From contig JASANC010001188.1 of the NCBI GenBank assembly GCA_030248135.1, positions 61,232-125,231 on the forward strand: a stretch of 64,000 nucleotides of DNA, read 5' to 3'. The stretch comes from Theristus sp. LFF4_11. Taxonomy: Eukaryota > Nematoda > Chromadorea > Monhysterida > Xyalidae. A program made the position numbers and the translations under genes. Under the pieces are notes generated by a model. It was given only the letters and a program-made list of their open reading frames with translations, had not been told where the DNA came from and did no database searches. Each line of letters starts with the position of its first letter. Within the stretch, counting starts at the first letter, position 1. Positions 54,101-60,419 of this stretch are shown here, one piece after another.

Positions 54101-56668
54101 ATGGTTCGTGGAAGTGGATGTTAGGGATGGTTGAAAACATGAAAGTCGCGAAAATCGTTTCGGACAACTTGGAATTCCAATGAAACCTACATTGATCACA
54201 TTCGGCTTGCAATACTAAAACTAGCGTGAATGACAACTTTTCCAGCGTTCAATTACAGTTATTGGAATTGCGGAAAAATTGCACGCTAAATACTGAAGAC
54301 ATACATAGTGCGTTGCAAGTTCAACATGCGCACTAAGTGAGCTTTGAACCACGGCTCTGAGAGGCACACAGAAAAAAACTGAGGTACTCAAGAAAACGGG
54401 AAACTCTGCTTTGCTAGCCGATAGAGTCATAATACCTACACAGCGCGAGAGAGCGACAGACAGAATGCGCTTGCAGATGATAAAAAATGATTATGCTATG
54501 GAAACATCGCGCAAAATAATGTCGCACAAAGCGAAGGCCGCAGCAACGCGATCGCGGGGCATGAAGCATCCTTCAGCGGCATGTATCAAGCGGGGACACG
54601 CGTCGGCAGACAAAAAAAACACACACACAGCGGCGCACGTCTTCAGAAGAGCAAAATGGACCGTAAATATATTTGCAAAAAACGTGCCTTGCTGAGTCAC
54701 ATCCTGACGCGCGGGACAAGTTTTATGCTCATTTAATCAAAACTTGGCGCTGGACCTACATTGTATGCATGTTCTAGTTCCATCCGATAGGGATGTTTAT
54801 TTTCAAAACATTGCCATGCACTGCCAGTTCCATGCAATGCGGGTTGAGTTCAGTTTCTTATACGACAAAAAAAAACGCTGAAAACACAGATGGGACAATT
54901 GTAATCATATTGATTGAATGAAATAACGTAGCAGAAAACATGAGAATGCAAAGTTTCACACAAGTTGGCGTAATAATCGAGAGAAGATCAAAATTTTTTT
55001 AGAAACACAACTAATAATATGAATTCGACAAAAAGTACAATTGGACTGGACACACAAACGACCACAAGGAAGCAATTTGTGCGAAAGTTCTTTGAAACCT
55101 CGGGCTTGTCGCGAAAGAGGTGTGTCTAACCACTGCTTTCGTTTTTTTAATTGTTTTGAATTTTTATTTTTAGCGCCCCCTCCCAGCCAGGTTTGGTATT
55201 TGACTTCAGCGTCCGAGACTGCTCTAGCAATACAAAGAGGGAACGAACTGGTGTCAGGAATCTAAATTCAAACCTAAACCCCCAAAAAACGCCCAACACC
55301 GCACCTGTTGCGGTCGCGACGCGCGCCGCGACGACACACGACGCATGCTGGCGCGTCGCGGCAACGTCACGGACGAGACGGGCGCGCTCGCTTGCGTCGC
55401 GTCGTTGTTCGTCGTCGGTTTCGCCGCGATCATCGCGCTGCTACTCGTCGACATTGCGACCACTGGTTGGTCGGCCAACAGTTTCGAGTGTTGTTTATTT
55501 CGTTCGTCGTGTTCCGTTTTTGTCGGTGACGGCTGTCGGTCACGTTTCAGTACGGCCGTTTGCGTCACCATTGTTGAGGCGTTGTGCGACGTTTCCGGCG
55601 GTGCGACGTCGTGCGCACGTGACGCGGCTGGAATGCAAGAGAAACGGGGGCATTGAGTGGTCCGTTTGTTTGTTGATCACTGGCCGTTGCCATTGACGCG
55701 GAAAACGTCAGTTGAACAAGGTTTTCGACGTTGTGCAAGTCGTCTCTTGACATGGTTTTTGCACCGTGGCTAACTTTATTCCCCAAGTAACTCTTATATT
55801 GCACTGAAAAGTCCTTAGTGCTGTATGTTCCTAATTTTAAACGAACTATTCTTGAATTAACAAGGTGATGCGAAAACCAAAAAAAAACATTGGAAACACA
55901 AAAATAGAAAATCTGTTATCACACATGACAATGGAAAACAATCGCTAAAAACCACCCGAACAGACAGCGGGTGAAACCTAGGTGGGCTCTTTCGCCTGTT
56001 ATCAGGTCAAGTGCGTCCTGGTTGGTGGTAACGGCAGTTCAAGTGCTTGTTTGACTGCTGGCAAATGAACAATTCACCGTTGGGTGACCAGTAATTGAGG
56101 ACATTTTTTCCATTTCCAAGTTAATTCGGTCACCAGCAAATGTTGAAAAAGAAGCGAATGAATTGAAATGAATTCGTCCTTTCGTTTGAATAGTTTTGTT
56201 TTTGCCAAGATCCTTTAAGCAAAACAATCCATCCAAAAAAAACCGCTGAAAACTTCACGCAAACGCACACACTCACACTCGCACGAACACCCAATATATC
56301 AAACTAAACTCACTCAGTTCCACACCAGAGTCACTCGAGTGCTCAGAGTCCGAGTCTGACGGAGACGCGCTCGATGTGGTGCGGCACGAATTTGAACACT
56401 CGGAGCTCTCTAGTGATTTATTGGAATCCTCGTTGGCAGAAGTCGACTCAAAACTCTCATTCCGACACAACGACGACAACACGACGGCGGCGTTCATCAG
56501 AATCGTCGCGTTGCTCGCTCGCTTATGCTGCTTTTGCCAATCCACGTCACCAACGCGAGCAGAGGCAAACGTTCTCGTGGACAACAAGCGCTCGACCATC
56601 GCCTCGGTGGAATTCGATTCGAGTTGTTCGTCCACTAGCAAGTGTACTGTATCGCTACTGGAATCCAT
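34221..56668 (-). CDS. FERM plus three-PDZ scaffold protein (FRMPD2/PTPN13-like), about 21 exons, about 1,340 residues
   Basis: Exons in reading order: 56314-56668, 55305-55462, 50337-50423, 46136-46310, 45551-45702, 44971-45154, 44301-44576, 43502-43701, 42941-43078, 42081-42247, 41729 to about 41550, 40300-40578, 39771-39887, 38952-39145, 38109-38466, 37671-37852, 36885-37127, 36125-36286, 35279-35419, 34601-34771, 34221-34316. Phases agree at nearly every junction. The order is a Ser-rich N-terminus, a FERM domain (F1, F2, F3), a disordered linker, PDZ1, a long Ser/Gln-rich linker, PDZ2 and PDZ3. Proteins of this layout sit under the plasma membrane and cluster receptors and junction proteins. 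Three PDZs and no phosphatase domain fit FRMPD2 better than PTPN13. No KIND domain was recognised. Weak points: the first two exons, the exon ending near 41550, an extra base in 45551-45702, and the end, where the stop TGA overlaps a donor-like GTGAGATG. Confidence 0.8.
35172..35245. repeat. Intronic repeat D, copy 1
   Basis: TCGGAGTTTCCTGCTTTTTC then GCGAAATAAA and GGAATGG words, preceded by CATGCTGTTCATGCAG. Closely similar stretches are at 38503-38575 and 40184-40250, all in introns of the same gene and in the same direction. Confidence 0.6.
35279..36286 (-). CDS. PDZ2, two exons
   Basis: 36125-36286 (54 codons): PITVVLEKNDTGSLGIKIAG, HIYVKALVGQPAL, LRPGDRLVQ. SLGI is the binding loop. 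35279-35419 (47 codons): VNSRSTAGLSHQEVVAMLKT and SPVTLGLLR, with His in the alpha-B first position (SHQEVV), which suggests class I ligands (S/T-x-hydrophobic). A SINE-A tail lies about 20 bases from the first donor. Confidence 0.9.
35890..36105 (+). mobile_element. SINE-A copy 2
   Basis: The most complete copy: head TCGTGGCCTGGTGGTGGTGC, B-box-like GGGGGATCAAGCCCC, body, then CATCGCCTAAAAATCCC and a tail of eleven CAA units. About 216 bp. The tail ends 20 bases from the PDZ2 first exon (its 3' splice-donor side). Confidence 0.85.
36885..39145 (-). CDS. FERM/PDZ gene, four linker exons between PDZ1 and PDZ2
   Basis: Exons 38952-39145, 38109-38466, 37671-37852 and 36885-37127 keep phase 1-0-1-0-0. 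They encode about 320 low-complexity residues: LLSSSEESVGNN and polyQ, an HTRARSDMIGVK segment, a Gly/His-rich stretch (GGGYFDSSEDE, HRHAHQAHQP), then a Thr-rich and acidic part ending VDWTEQMDEADAEDAVEDEW. No known domain. The acidic end may precede PDZ2 as a flexible tether. Confidence 0.75.
38503..38575. repeat. Intronic repeat D, copy 2
   Basis: CTGTTCATACAGTTTTATCG then GAGTTTCCTGCTTTTTCGCG. Matches 35172-35245 and 40184-40250 over about 55 bases. It lies directly upstream (minus strand) of the 38109-38466 exon. Confidence 0.6.
39183..39358 (+). mobile_element. SINE-A copy 3, 5'-truncated, with target duplication
   Basis: Begins inside the head (GACTCGTTGTCTGTGCGCTC) and ends in AAC repeats. 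It is flanked by a 12-bp direct repeat AACGGATTGTTA at 39171-39182 and 39359-39370. This is the cleanest insertion in the family. Confidence 0.85.
39435..39610 (-). mobile_element. SINE-A copy 4, diverged
   Basis: Minus-strand head CTCGTGGCCTGTGTGGTAGC, body with many substitutions (GGGCGCCCCACTTGGCGGCG). No long tail. An older copy. Confidence 0.7.
39771..40578 (-). CDS. PDZ1, two exons
   Basis: 40300-40578: an Asn-rich start, then QFKVRLIKDPRYGLGLTLVD, GIKGIYVKSMTPGGPAELQG and RLKIG. GLGL takes the place of the carboxylate-binding GLGF loop. 39771-39887 completes the fold: DKLLSINGRPLAGQNRHYAV and SVVKDAELDVNIVVARLK. The intron interrupts the GD turn (G|GC GAC) in phase 1, a usual PDZ position. 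Confidence 0.9.
40184..40250. repeat. Intronic repeat D, copy 3, with GGAAT microsatellite
   Basis: GTTCATACAGTTTTATCAAA then GTTTCCGGCTTTTTCGCGAA, ending in three to four TGGAA units. It lies beside PDZ1. Confidence 0.6.
40754..40885. mobile_element. 132-bp hairpin MITE
   Basis: TGTGGGTTAGTTTTTTAGGG at the left is mirrored by AACTAACCCACA at the right. The centre is the palindrome AGTAGCCACGTGGCTACT. Almost the whole element is one inverted repeat. Confidence 0.75.
40886..41337. mobile_element. G-rich MITE with TACCGTATTAC ends
   Basis: Begins TACCGTATTACC directly against the hairpin MITE and ends GGTAATACGGTA. The arms are runs of GGGGGTTTATTGG type; the interior has no ORF. A 75-bp fragment of the same family is at 9041-9116. 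Confidence 0.75.
41545..41729 (-). CDS. FERM/PDZ gene, disordered linker exon, 3' end uncertain
   Basis: The acceptor GTTTTACAG precedes a phase-1 exon encoding a Ser/Asn-rich linker (HLNLSAQQHNSSSSGAQV, SRDRTLPEPSANSS). The frame runs to a stop at 41545. Any splice here must use a weak donor, such as GA|GTTGTC in phase 2. The next exon could then start at 40574 rather than 40578. Confidence 0.6.
42081..42247 (-). CDS. FERM/PDZ gene, linker exon with coiled-coil
   Basis: The acceptor TGTATTGCAG precedes 167 bases (1 + 165 + 1). It encodes a Ser/Thr start followed by EKIAQQQQQATLERRRKIEQ, a short charged helix likely to coil, then RIMLGANGHELHDRLNN. The donor is CTG|GTGGGT in phase 1. Confidence 0.75.
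42385..42930 (+). mobile_element. SINE-A copy 5, split by SINE-B
   Basis: The head 42385-42452 ends at GGGGGATCGAGCCCCGC. The body resumes at 42797 with ATCGAGCCCCGCCGAGGGGT and runs to a short CAA tail at 42930. The 12 bases ATCGAGCCCCGC occur on both sides of the insertion. Confidence 0.85.
42453..42796 (+). mobile_element. SINE-B, tRNA-derived, inserted in SINE-A
   Basis: 344 bp with a complete internal pol III promoter: A box TGGCTGAGTGG at 42460-42470 and B box GGTTCGAATCC at 42503-42513. A 270-bp unrelated body and a (CAA)n tail follow. The tRNA-like head has an anticodon-loop-like TTCCAA but poor stem pairing, so it is not a functional tRNA gene. It is bounded by the 12-bp target duplication. 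Confidence 0.85.
42941..43701 (-). CDS. FERM F3 lobe, two exons
   Basis: 43502-43701 encodes TQTLQFDRKRFIIVP and NAIVFYTDDYKK, PTB/PH-like strands. 42941-43078 adds SGYFVKFASLQHRFGLKLRR, the closing F3 helix (compare the QH-F pattern of FERM_C). The intron after 42941 begins about 10 bases before the SINE-A tail. Confidence 0.85.
43188..43213. repeat. CAGATT microsatellite
   Basis: Four to five tandem CAGATT units. Confidence 0.8.
44301..45154 (-). CDS. FERM F2 lobe, two exons
   Basis: 44971-45154 encodes LPATEHLVYLQLRRDIIDER and DTAFQLAAISMQAECGD, the standard F2 helices (FERM_M). 44301-44576 continues with RHLLIRDQHAEERIRTVLTE and REYGIHFHRVYR, leading into F3 with GIIVFEE. Both junctions keep phase 0. 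The donor after GAGATG is GTTGGT. Confidence 0.85.
45551..46310 (-). CDS. FERM F1 lobe, two exons (frameshift in the second)
   Basis: 46136-46310 encodes the ubiquitin-like F1 start (VHVVLLNGQRVDVKCW, then DVYELIARH and GNLFGLTVIR). 45551-45702 continues DGEHFFLEADEKLHK in one frame. Then APPGWRHP and NVYTLYLRLKYYPPEIKYIK read in the next frame, as if one A of the AAA near 45660 were extra. With 151 instead of 152 bases, both flanking phases would fit. Confidence 0.75.
46414..46627 (-). mobile_element. SINE-A copy 6
   Basis: Minus-strand head CCTCGTGGCCTGGTGGTAGC, a body with GGCGCCCTGCTCGACGGCGT, tail CAACAACAACAACCAACC. It lies about 100 bases from the acceptor of the first FERM exon. Confidence 0.8.
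46628..48116. other. Intron of the FERM/PDZ gene, no gene seen
   Basis: AT-rich. A plus-strand open frame at 46754-47266 (170 codons) has Phe/Ile/Lys-rich composition typical of translated intron, with no domain or splice support, so it is not called. Confidence 0.5.
48117..50097 (+). CDS. Secreted Ig + Ly6 protein with GPI-type tail, three exons, 330 residues
   Basis: Exons 48117-48230, 48641-49069 and 49648-50097, all phase 0. Exon 1: signal peptide MAFIVALFILQQQVAG then LDACFDYQCTKSD; donor CAG|GTGTGT. Exon 2: an immunoglobulin-like domain with Cys in ATVTLDC, a core Trp in EIEWLRL and the closing ATDSGLWAC, an N-x-T site, then the start of a Ly6 module (GGVRCMDV, VRCRED, QVC). Exon 3: the rest of the module (YGCVTVAGLP, ALCHTFRQSRFC, HCCYCFTDDCN), a Gly-rich spacer and the hydrophobic end SVIVSAVAILVVITYGV, a likely GPI signal. 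Codons are GC-rich, unlike the surrounding intron. It lies inside an intron of the FERM/PDZ gene on the opposite strand. I do not recognise a named family with this order. The Ig-plus-Ly6 pairing suggests a cell-surface binding protein. Confidence 0.75.
48263..48363. mobile_element. Hairpin MITE in intron 1 of the Ig-Ly6 gene
   Basis: GCGGCATTCATGAAGCAGTG and its near-complement ending at GAATGTCGC form about 30-bp arms around a loop with three AACATT repeats. Confidence 0.65.
49085..49323. mobile_element. TIR repeat E, copy 1 (intron 2 of the Ig-Ly6 gene)
   Basis: GTTCATAGTGACGTATGCTG at the left is mirrored by CATACGTCAGTATAAGAC near the right. Internally, TTGAACAGTAACGTRTGACG (R is A or G) is repeated twice. 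It starts within 20 bases of the exon 2 donor. Confidence 0.6.
50197..50304. mobile_element. TIR repeat E, copy 2
   Basis: GTTCATACTGATATACGTAC at the left and GGCAATATGAAC at the right. It shares GGCACGTCTCCATTGACGG-type words with copy 1. It lies between the Ig-Ly6 stop and the 50337-50423 exon. Confidence 0.6.
50337..50423 (-). CDS. FERM/PDZ gene, 29-codon exon before FERM F1
   Basis: The acceptor GTGTTTCCAG precedes 87 bases in phase 0-0 encoding GDPIRGGPEFLYGIRKPSMR then LTAPVSK. The next exon begins RRKLL, giving a basic lead into the F1 strand VHVVLLNGQRVDVKCW. The donor is AAG|GTCGGT. Confidence 0.6.
52128..52360 (+). repeat. Dispersed repeat C, diverged copy
   Basis: Shares ACATGGCAGCTT, GTGCAAGGAG, TTCAGAAACC and GACACTCCTAGTC in the same order as 29178-29430. 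Confidence 0.6.
52915..53000 (+). ncRNA. GC-rich island resembling a large-subunit rRNA fragment
   Basis: GCGAAAGCCCGTAAGCGGGC is followed by GGGGCAATGAAGGGGCGAAC. The order CGAAAGCCCG...GCAATGAAGG-GAA recalls the D3-flanking region of 28S rRNA. Only about 90 bp are present, followed by a T5 run. It could be a fragment carried by a repeat or a different structured RNA. The assignment rests on memory of the rRNA pattern and is weak. Confidence 0.25.
55305..55462 (-). CDS. FERM/PDZ gene, possible Ser/Arg-rich exon
   Basis: 158 bases (2 + 156) fit between the first exon (phase 1) and the 50337-50423 exon (phase 0). They encode SSVTLPRRASMRRVSSRRAS, which looks like a phosphorylated basic linker. 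The donor is CAG|GTGCGG. The acceptor context ACCAACCAG is weak. The opposite strand has an equally open frame with a strong membrane-helix pattern, so the strand is unsure. Confidence 0.35.
56314..56668 (-). CDS. FERM/PDZ gene, probable first coding exon
   Basis: ATG at 56666-56668 in a good context (AAAATGG), with an in-frame TGA 27 bases upstream. It encodes 118 residues: DSSSDTVHLLVDEQ, then a basic stretch, then a Ser-rich acidic tail (SDSDSEHSSDSGVEL). The donor is CTGA|GTGAGT in phase 1. No known domain. It could instead be an internal exon of the upstream gene, since a phase-1 acceptor-like GAG lies just before it. Confidence 0.5.
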
Positions 56669-58896
56669 TTTTCCAGGCTTGTTCGCTCGCGAAATGTTTC
56701 AGACAAACGAAAACTCAAAAGTCAACTTTGAAATCAGAAGAGAACATATTTGACGAACATATCATATTAACGTCGACTTTTATTTCCGTTCACAAAAAGG
56801 CCATCTCAATGTTGTTGGAAAGTGTGTAACCAGGTGAACTAAACTGCTGTCTACAAAGCGACTAAACTCTCGCTTGACAAGTCGGCGGACGTAACCTGCA
56901 CGCGATTTCCATTTGCTAAATTTCGATTTCCACAGCTTCTGTGACCCGTTGACATGCAAACCTAATCTATTTTGTATGTTGTTAACCTTGTCTTAGGTTT
57001 GCCACTTACAATGGTACTAAAAACTAATGAAAATAATGGACTTATACGTCCTACATGTGTTTTTTTAAGCGGGCGTTAAACTACAAATCAGCAAAACATA
57101 AACCAAAAAAGTTTGCAAAACACGCAGTCAAGAAGAACATGAACTGTAAATTGCAAAAAAAATCTCACGCGACTGAAATTGTGTCAGGCATTTGTCAATA
57201 AGCAGTCGAGACAAATTTAGTCACATCAAATCGGTGGATGAAAACCGCAAGCAAATAAACAACCGCAAAAATAGTGATTTAATGTCTCATTGTAAAAACA
57301 CTGACGTTTGGTATCCGATTTGAATTCATTTGAAAAAAAGTGAATGGTTTCAATTTCACAATCATCGCAGCCATTAATAATTCGGTTCAAAAAGAAACTC
57401 ACGACAAAATTTAAAATCTGAGCAAGTCGCAATAATTCGCTTTTACATTTCATTTATTATTCCAAAACTACGAAAACTTAGAAATTCCAAGCCGAAAAAG
57501 CTTCAGCGAACAACACCACACACCACACCCGTCCCCATTCAGTCGGGACGCCCGGTCTTGCTCGGTTAGCTGAAAAATCACGCTCCCGTAATAGAAAACC
57601 GGTCGCTTATGAATACACACCCAAACGTCGAAAAAGTTCCAAAACATGAAAACAGCAGATACCAAAAGCAACGCGTTGGAAAGTTCAGCACAGAGCAAAG
57701 ACCACATGCAGCCTAGTACAATGGTATCATAATGACAATAGCATCAGGTCCGATATACAAAGCACCGCCAGGAATAACCATACGCACGCCCCCACCAGCA
57801 CACGATCACGTACGACCGAAAAGTCAGCTTGCTGTGATTCATTGGCCCGCCCCGACTTTATAAACCACTGTTGTTCAAATTCCCGGCAAAGACCAAACAT
57901 GCGCATTCTCTATTTGACTTTACAATCCCGGGGCATCATGATACAACAGAACAGACAGATTATTACTGACGGGCGCAACAGCTAACGGTTTTTTTTTGAA
58001 AAGAGAAAAATGTGAGTGGCATTTCAAAAAGTTGTGCGTGATTTTTAAATGCGATCCGTTGGATCAAGCAACGACTGCAAAAAAAAATTCAAACTGACTC
58101 AGATGAAATCAGTCTTTTTGTCAAATTGGTCAAATCAAAACAAACATTAGTCAAATTTTTGTGTGATATTGAACGTTAGCTAAATTCTACAAAGCACCGA
58201 AAGAAAATTAAATGAACTGTGTTGTCTGGTTGGCTGTCTGAAAGATTCGAACTCCCTCGGGATTGTTGTGCGAATCATGATTGTTATGAACGCAGAAATT
58301 TTGAACACCCGTATTTCTGGCTGGGTATAATAAGGTTCGGAAGCAAAAAGATGACACCAATATTTGACAACTTCCACTAGACTTAGAGCAAACAGCGACA
58401 TGCACAAAAATTAATAAACGAGCACATAATTAACCTAGTATCAAACATAGAAATCTTTCGGGCACTTTTCATTTGTTCTCTTCCGATTACGACCGACAAC
58501 GAAAGATAAAAAACTGAAAAATTTACGAAACGGGCAAGAGACGTGCTGAATAAAATCGCTCAATCAAATCAATCCGGGAAAATCGCATTTTTTCCACAAA
58601 CGTAACCGCACTTGCACCACATGCACTTGAGAATGACTCACCACAAGATTGTGTTGAACACTGAATATTCCATTTTTCTTGAACATCCTGAACACACTGA
58701 ATTTCCAAGTCCCTACCAAACCAAAACCGCTCAAACCTAATCAAAATACAAATCATACAACAACATCAACAACAACAAAGGAATCACAGCATAATGTCAT
58801 GCAAGGTCAACTCAAACGGACTAACAACAACGCCAAAACCGTGATCGTGAGAGAGAATGATGATACAACTCGAATCTCAGAACTCACTGGCAACAG

Positions 58897-58927
<31 letters not shown>

Positions 58928-59317
58928 CGCACACGCACGTAATTTTTTTCCAGGAGCTGAGTTTTTTCACCGGTACTCAACTGCAGTATCTACTGGTAAA
59001 AAAACATATTTTGACGAACAACCCCGCAATTCCTCACATCGGGAACAGTATTGAATTTTTTCATGCAAAGGTTGAGAAATTTCTGAATGACAATAATGCA
59101 TTCTGTTGAAAAAATCCATATGATAAAAAATATTCAACCAGCCAATCTCGACCAGGTGCAAAACAAAAGCGCTGTTGTGTGTGAAAAGTCGCAGACCACG
59201 TTCAATCCACAGTCGCAGTAGATGGGTGAGGAACGAAAAAAAACGTTTTGGCAGAGGTGAACGACGGTTGGAGAGCACGAAGATCGTAAAGCGCTAACCA
59301 TAATAACATTCAATATA
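56669..59317. other. Spacer between the two minus-strand genes or large intron
   Basis: AT-rich, no supported exon. It includes a (CA)n microsatellite at about 58898-58926. If the 56314-56668 exon is a first exon, the promoter of the FERM/PDZ gene lies at the left end of this stretch. Confidence 0.4.
58898..58926. repeat. CA microsatellite
   Basis: About 14 uninterrupted CA units. Confidence 0.9.
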
Positions 59318-60237
59318 CAGAGTGGGCCAAAAAAAAGGTTCCATTTTCAAACTGCTGTCACTGGCTGGTATTTCAATATTATGAGCTGAAATTTTCAGCA
59401 TTGATAAAACATGTGATGCCATTTTTCTGACAAAATTTTTATCTAGTTTGGTCAAGTAGATTCAGTTTTACAGCACAATGTTTAAAAATTCCCAAATTTT
59501 CAAAAAAACGGATTTTTAACTAAGAATTTAACAGCTCATAGACATCCAAATCATCATCAAGGTTTGTCGTCCGGCAGCGGCTGGATGGAGTTTTACGCGA
59601 AACTGGCGAGTCACTGCAGAAAAACTTTCAGATTGCTCCCACCAATCTCCCACCAACCCACCAAGAGCACACCAGACCCGTTGTTCTGCTGTCCACTTAA
59701 CCATGACGAAACTGCAGAAAACTAAAACTGAAACACTGTTTTTATTCAAACCGCAGAAAAACTTTTCAAAAGAAACAAATTAACAGACAGAGCAACACAG
59801 AAAACAAAAAATCAACTGAACAATTCTTTCTGTCGCAGTCGCATGGCTGCTGACTCGAGTCCGTTGTGAAACATCAGAATTTCGCTCGAGGTGCTCAAAT
59901 GCAATTCAAGTGTGAGACCTTTCCACACTGAGCGCATGATTTGAACTATCACGGGTATCCAAAAAGACCAATTTGTCACGTTCGCAACAGTTTCAAAATT
60001 GAATCACGCATCTTGATACTAATTTTTTATTGCACTCATTTCAGTCAATTTGTTGATTTTTCGAGCTTTTTAGAAAATCTGCCACAGTGAGCGCTAGGAA
60101 TTATATATCGAAAAAAAAATTTTGTCAGTAAAATGGCAACGCATGTTTTATCAGTGCTGAAAATTTCAGCTCATAATATTAAAACACCAGCCAGTGACAG
60201 CAGTTTGAAAATGGAACCTTTTTTTTGGCCCACCCTG
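59318..60237. mobile_element. Mariner-like element with long TIRs and TA target duplication
   Basis: The ends CAGAGTGGGCC and GGCCCACCCTG are flanked by TA at 59316-59317 and 60238-60239. The TIRs extend inward about 130 bp (GGTTCCATTTTCAAACTGCT, CACTGGCTGGT, then the GAAATTTTCAGC region). The interior carries a helix-turn-helix remnant and is AT-rich; about 920 bp in all. Confidence 0.85.
59528..59749 (-). pseudogene. Transposase helix-turn-helix remnant (DUF4817-like)
   Basis: The minus frame includes VKWTAEQRVWCALGGLVGDW, then ESFSAVTRQFRVKLHPAAAG and RQTLMMIW. This order (W-T-x-E-Q..., S-x-x-A-V-x-R-x-F-R, P-x-x-x-T-L) is that of the N-terminal DNA-binding helix-turn-helix found in some mariner-type transposases. 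The catalytic DDE part is missing from the element. Confidence 0.6.
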
Positions 60238-60419
60238 TATACCAGCGTTGCTCACACGTGAAACGCGAGCGCCACCAAAAACAAACAAACAAAAAGCTGA
60301 ACAAGCTGAACACTACACCATCTAATATGTAATGTTGAAAAATCCGCGCATCGATGTGGAAACAAAACACAAAACACACAAAAACTCATTGTCGCAAACT
60401 ATTTTAAACCGGATCTCAC

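Larger units (their letters stand above)
50424..55304. other. Large intron of the FERM/PDZ gene
   Basis: No exon could be supported on either strand. It contains a diverged copy of repeat C (52128-52360) and a GC-rich island at 52915-53000. Small frames near 53473-53739 and 53995-54183 have no splice or domain support. Confidence 0.4.
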
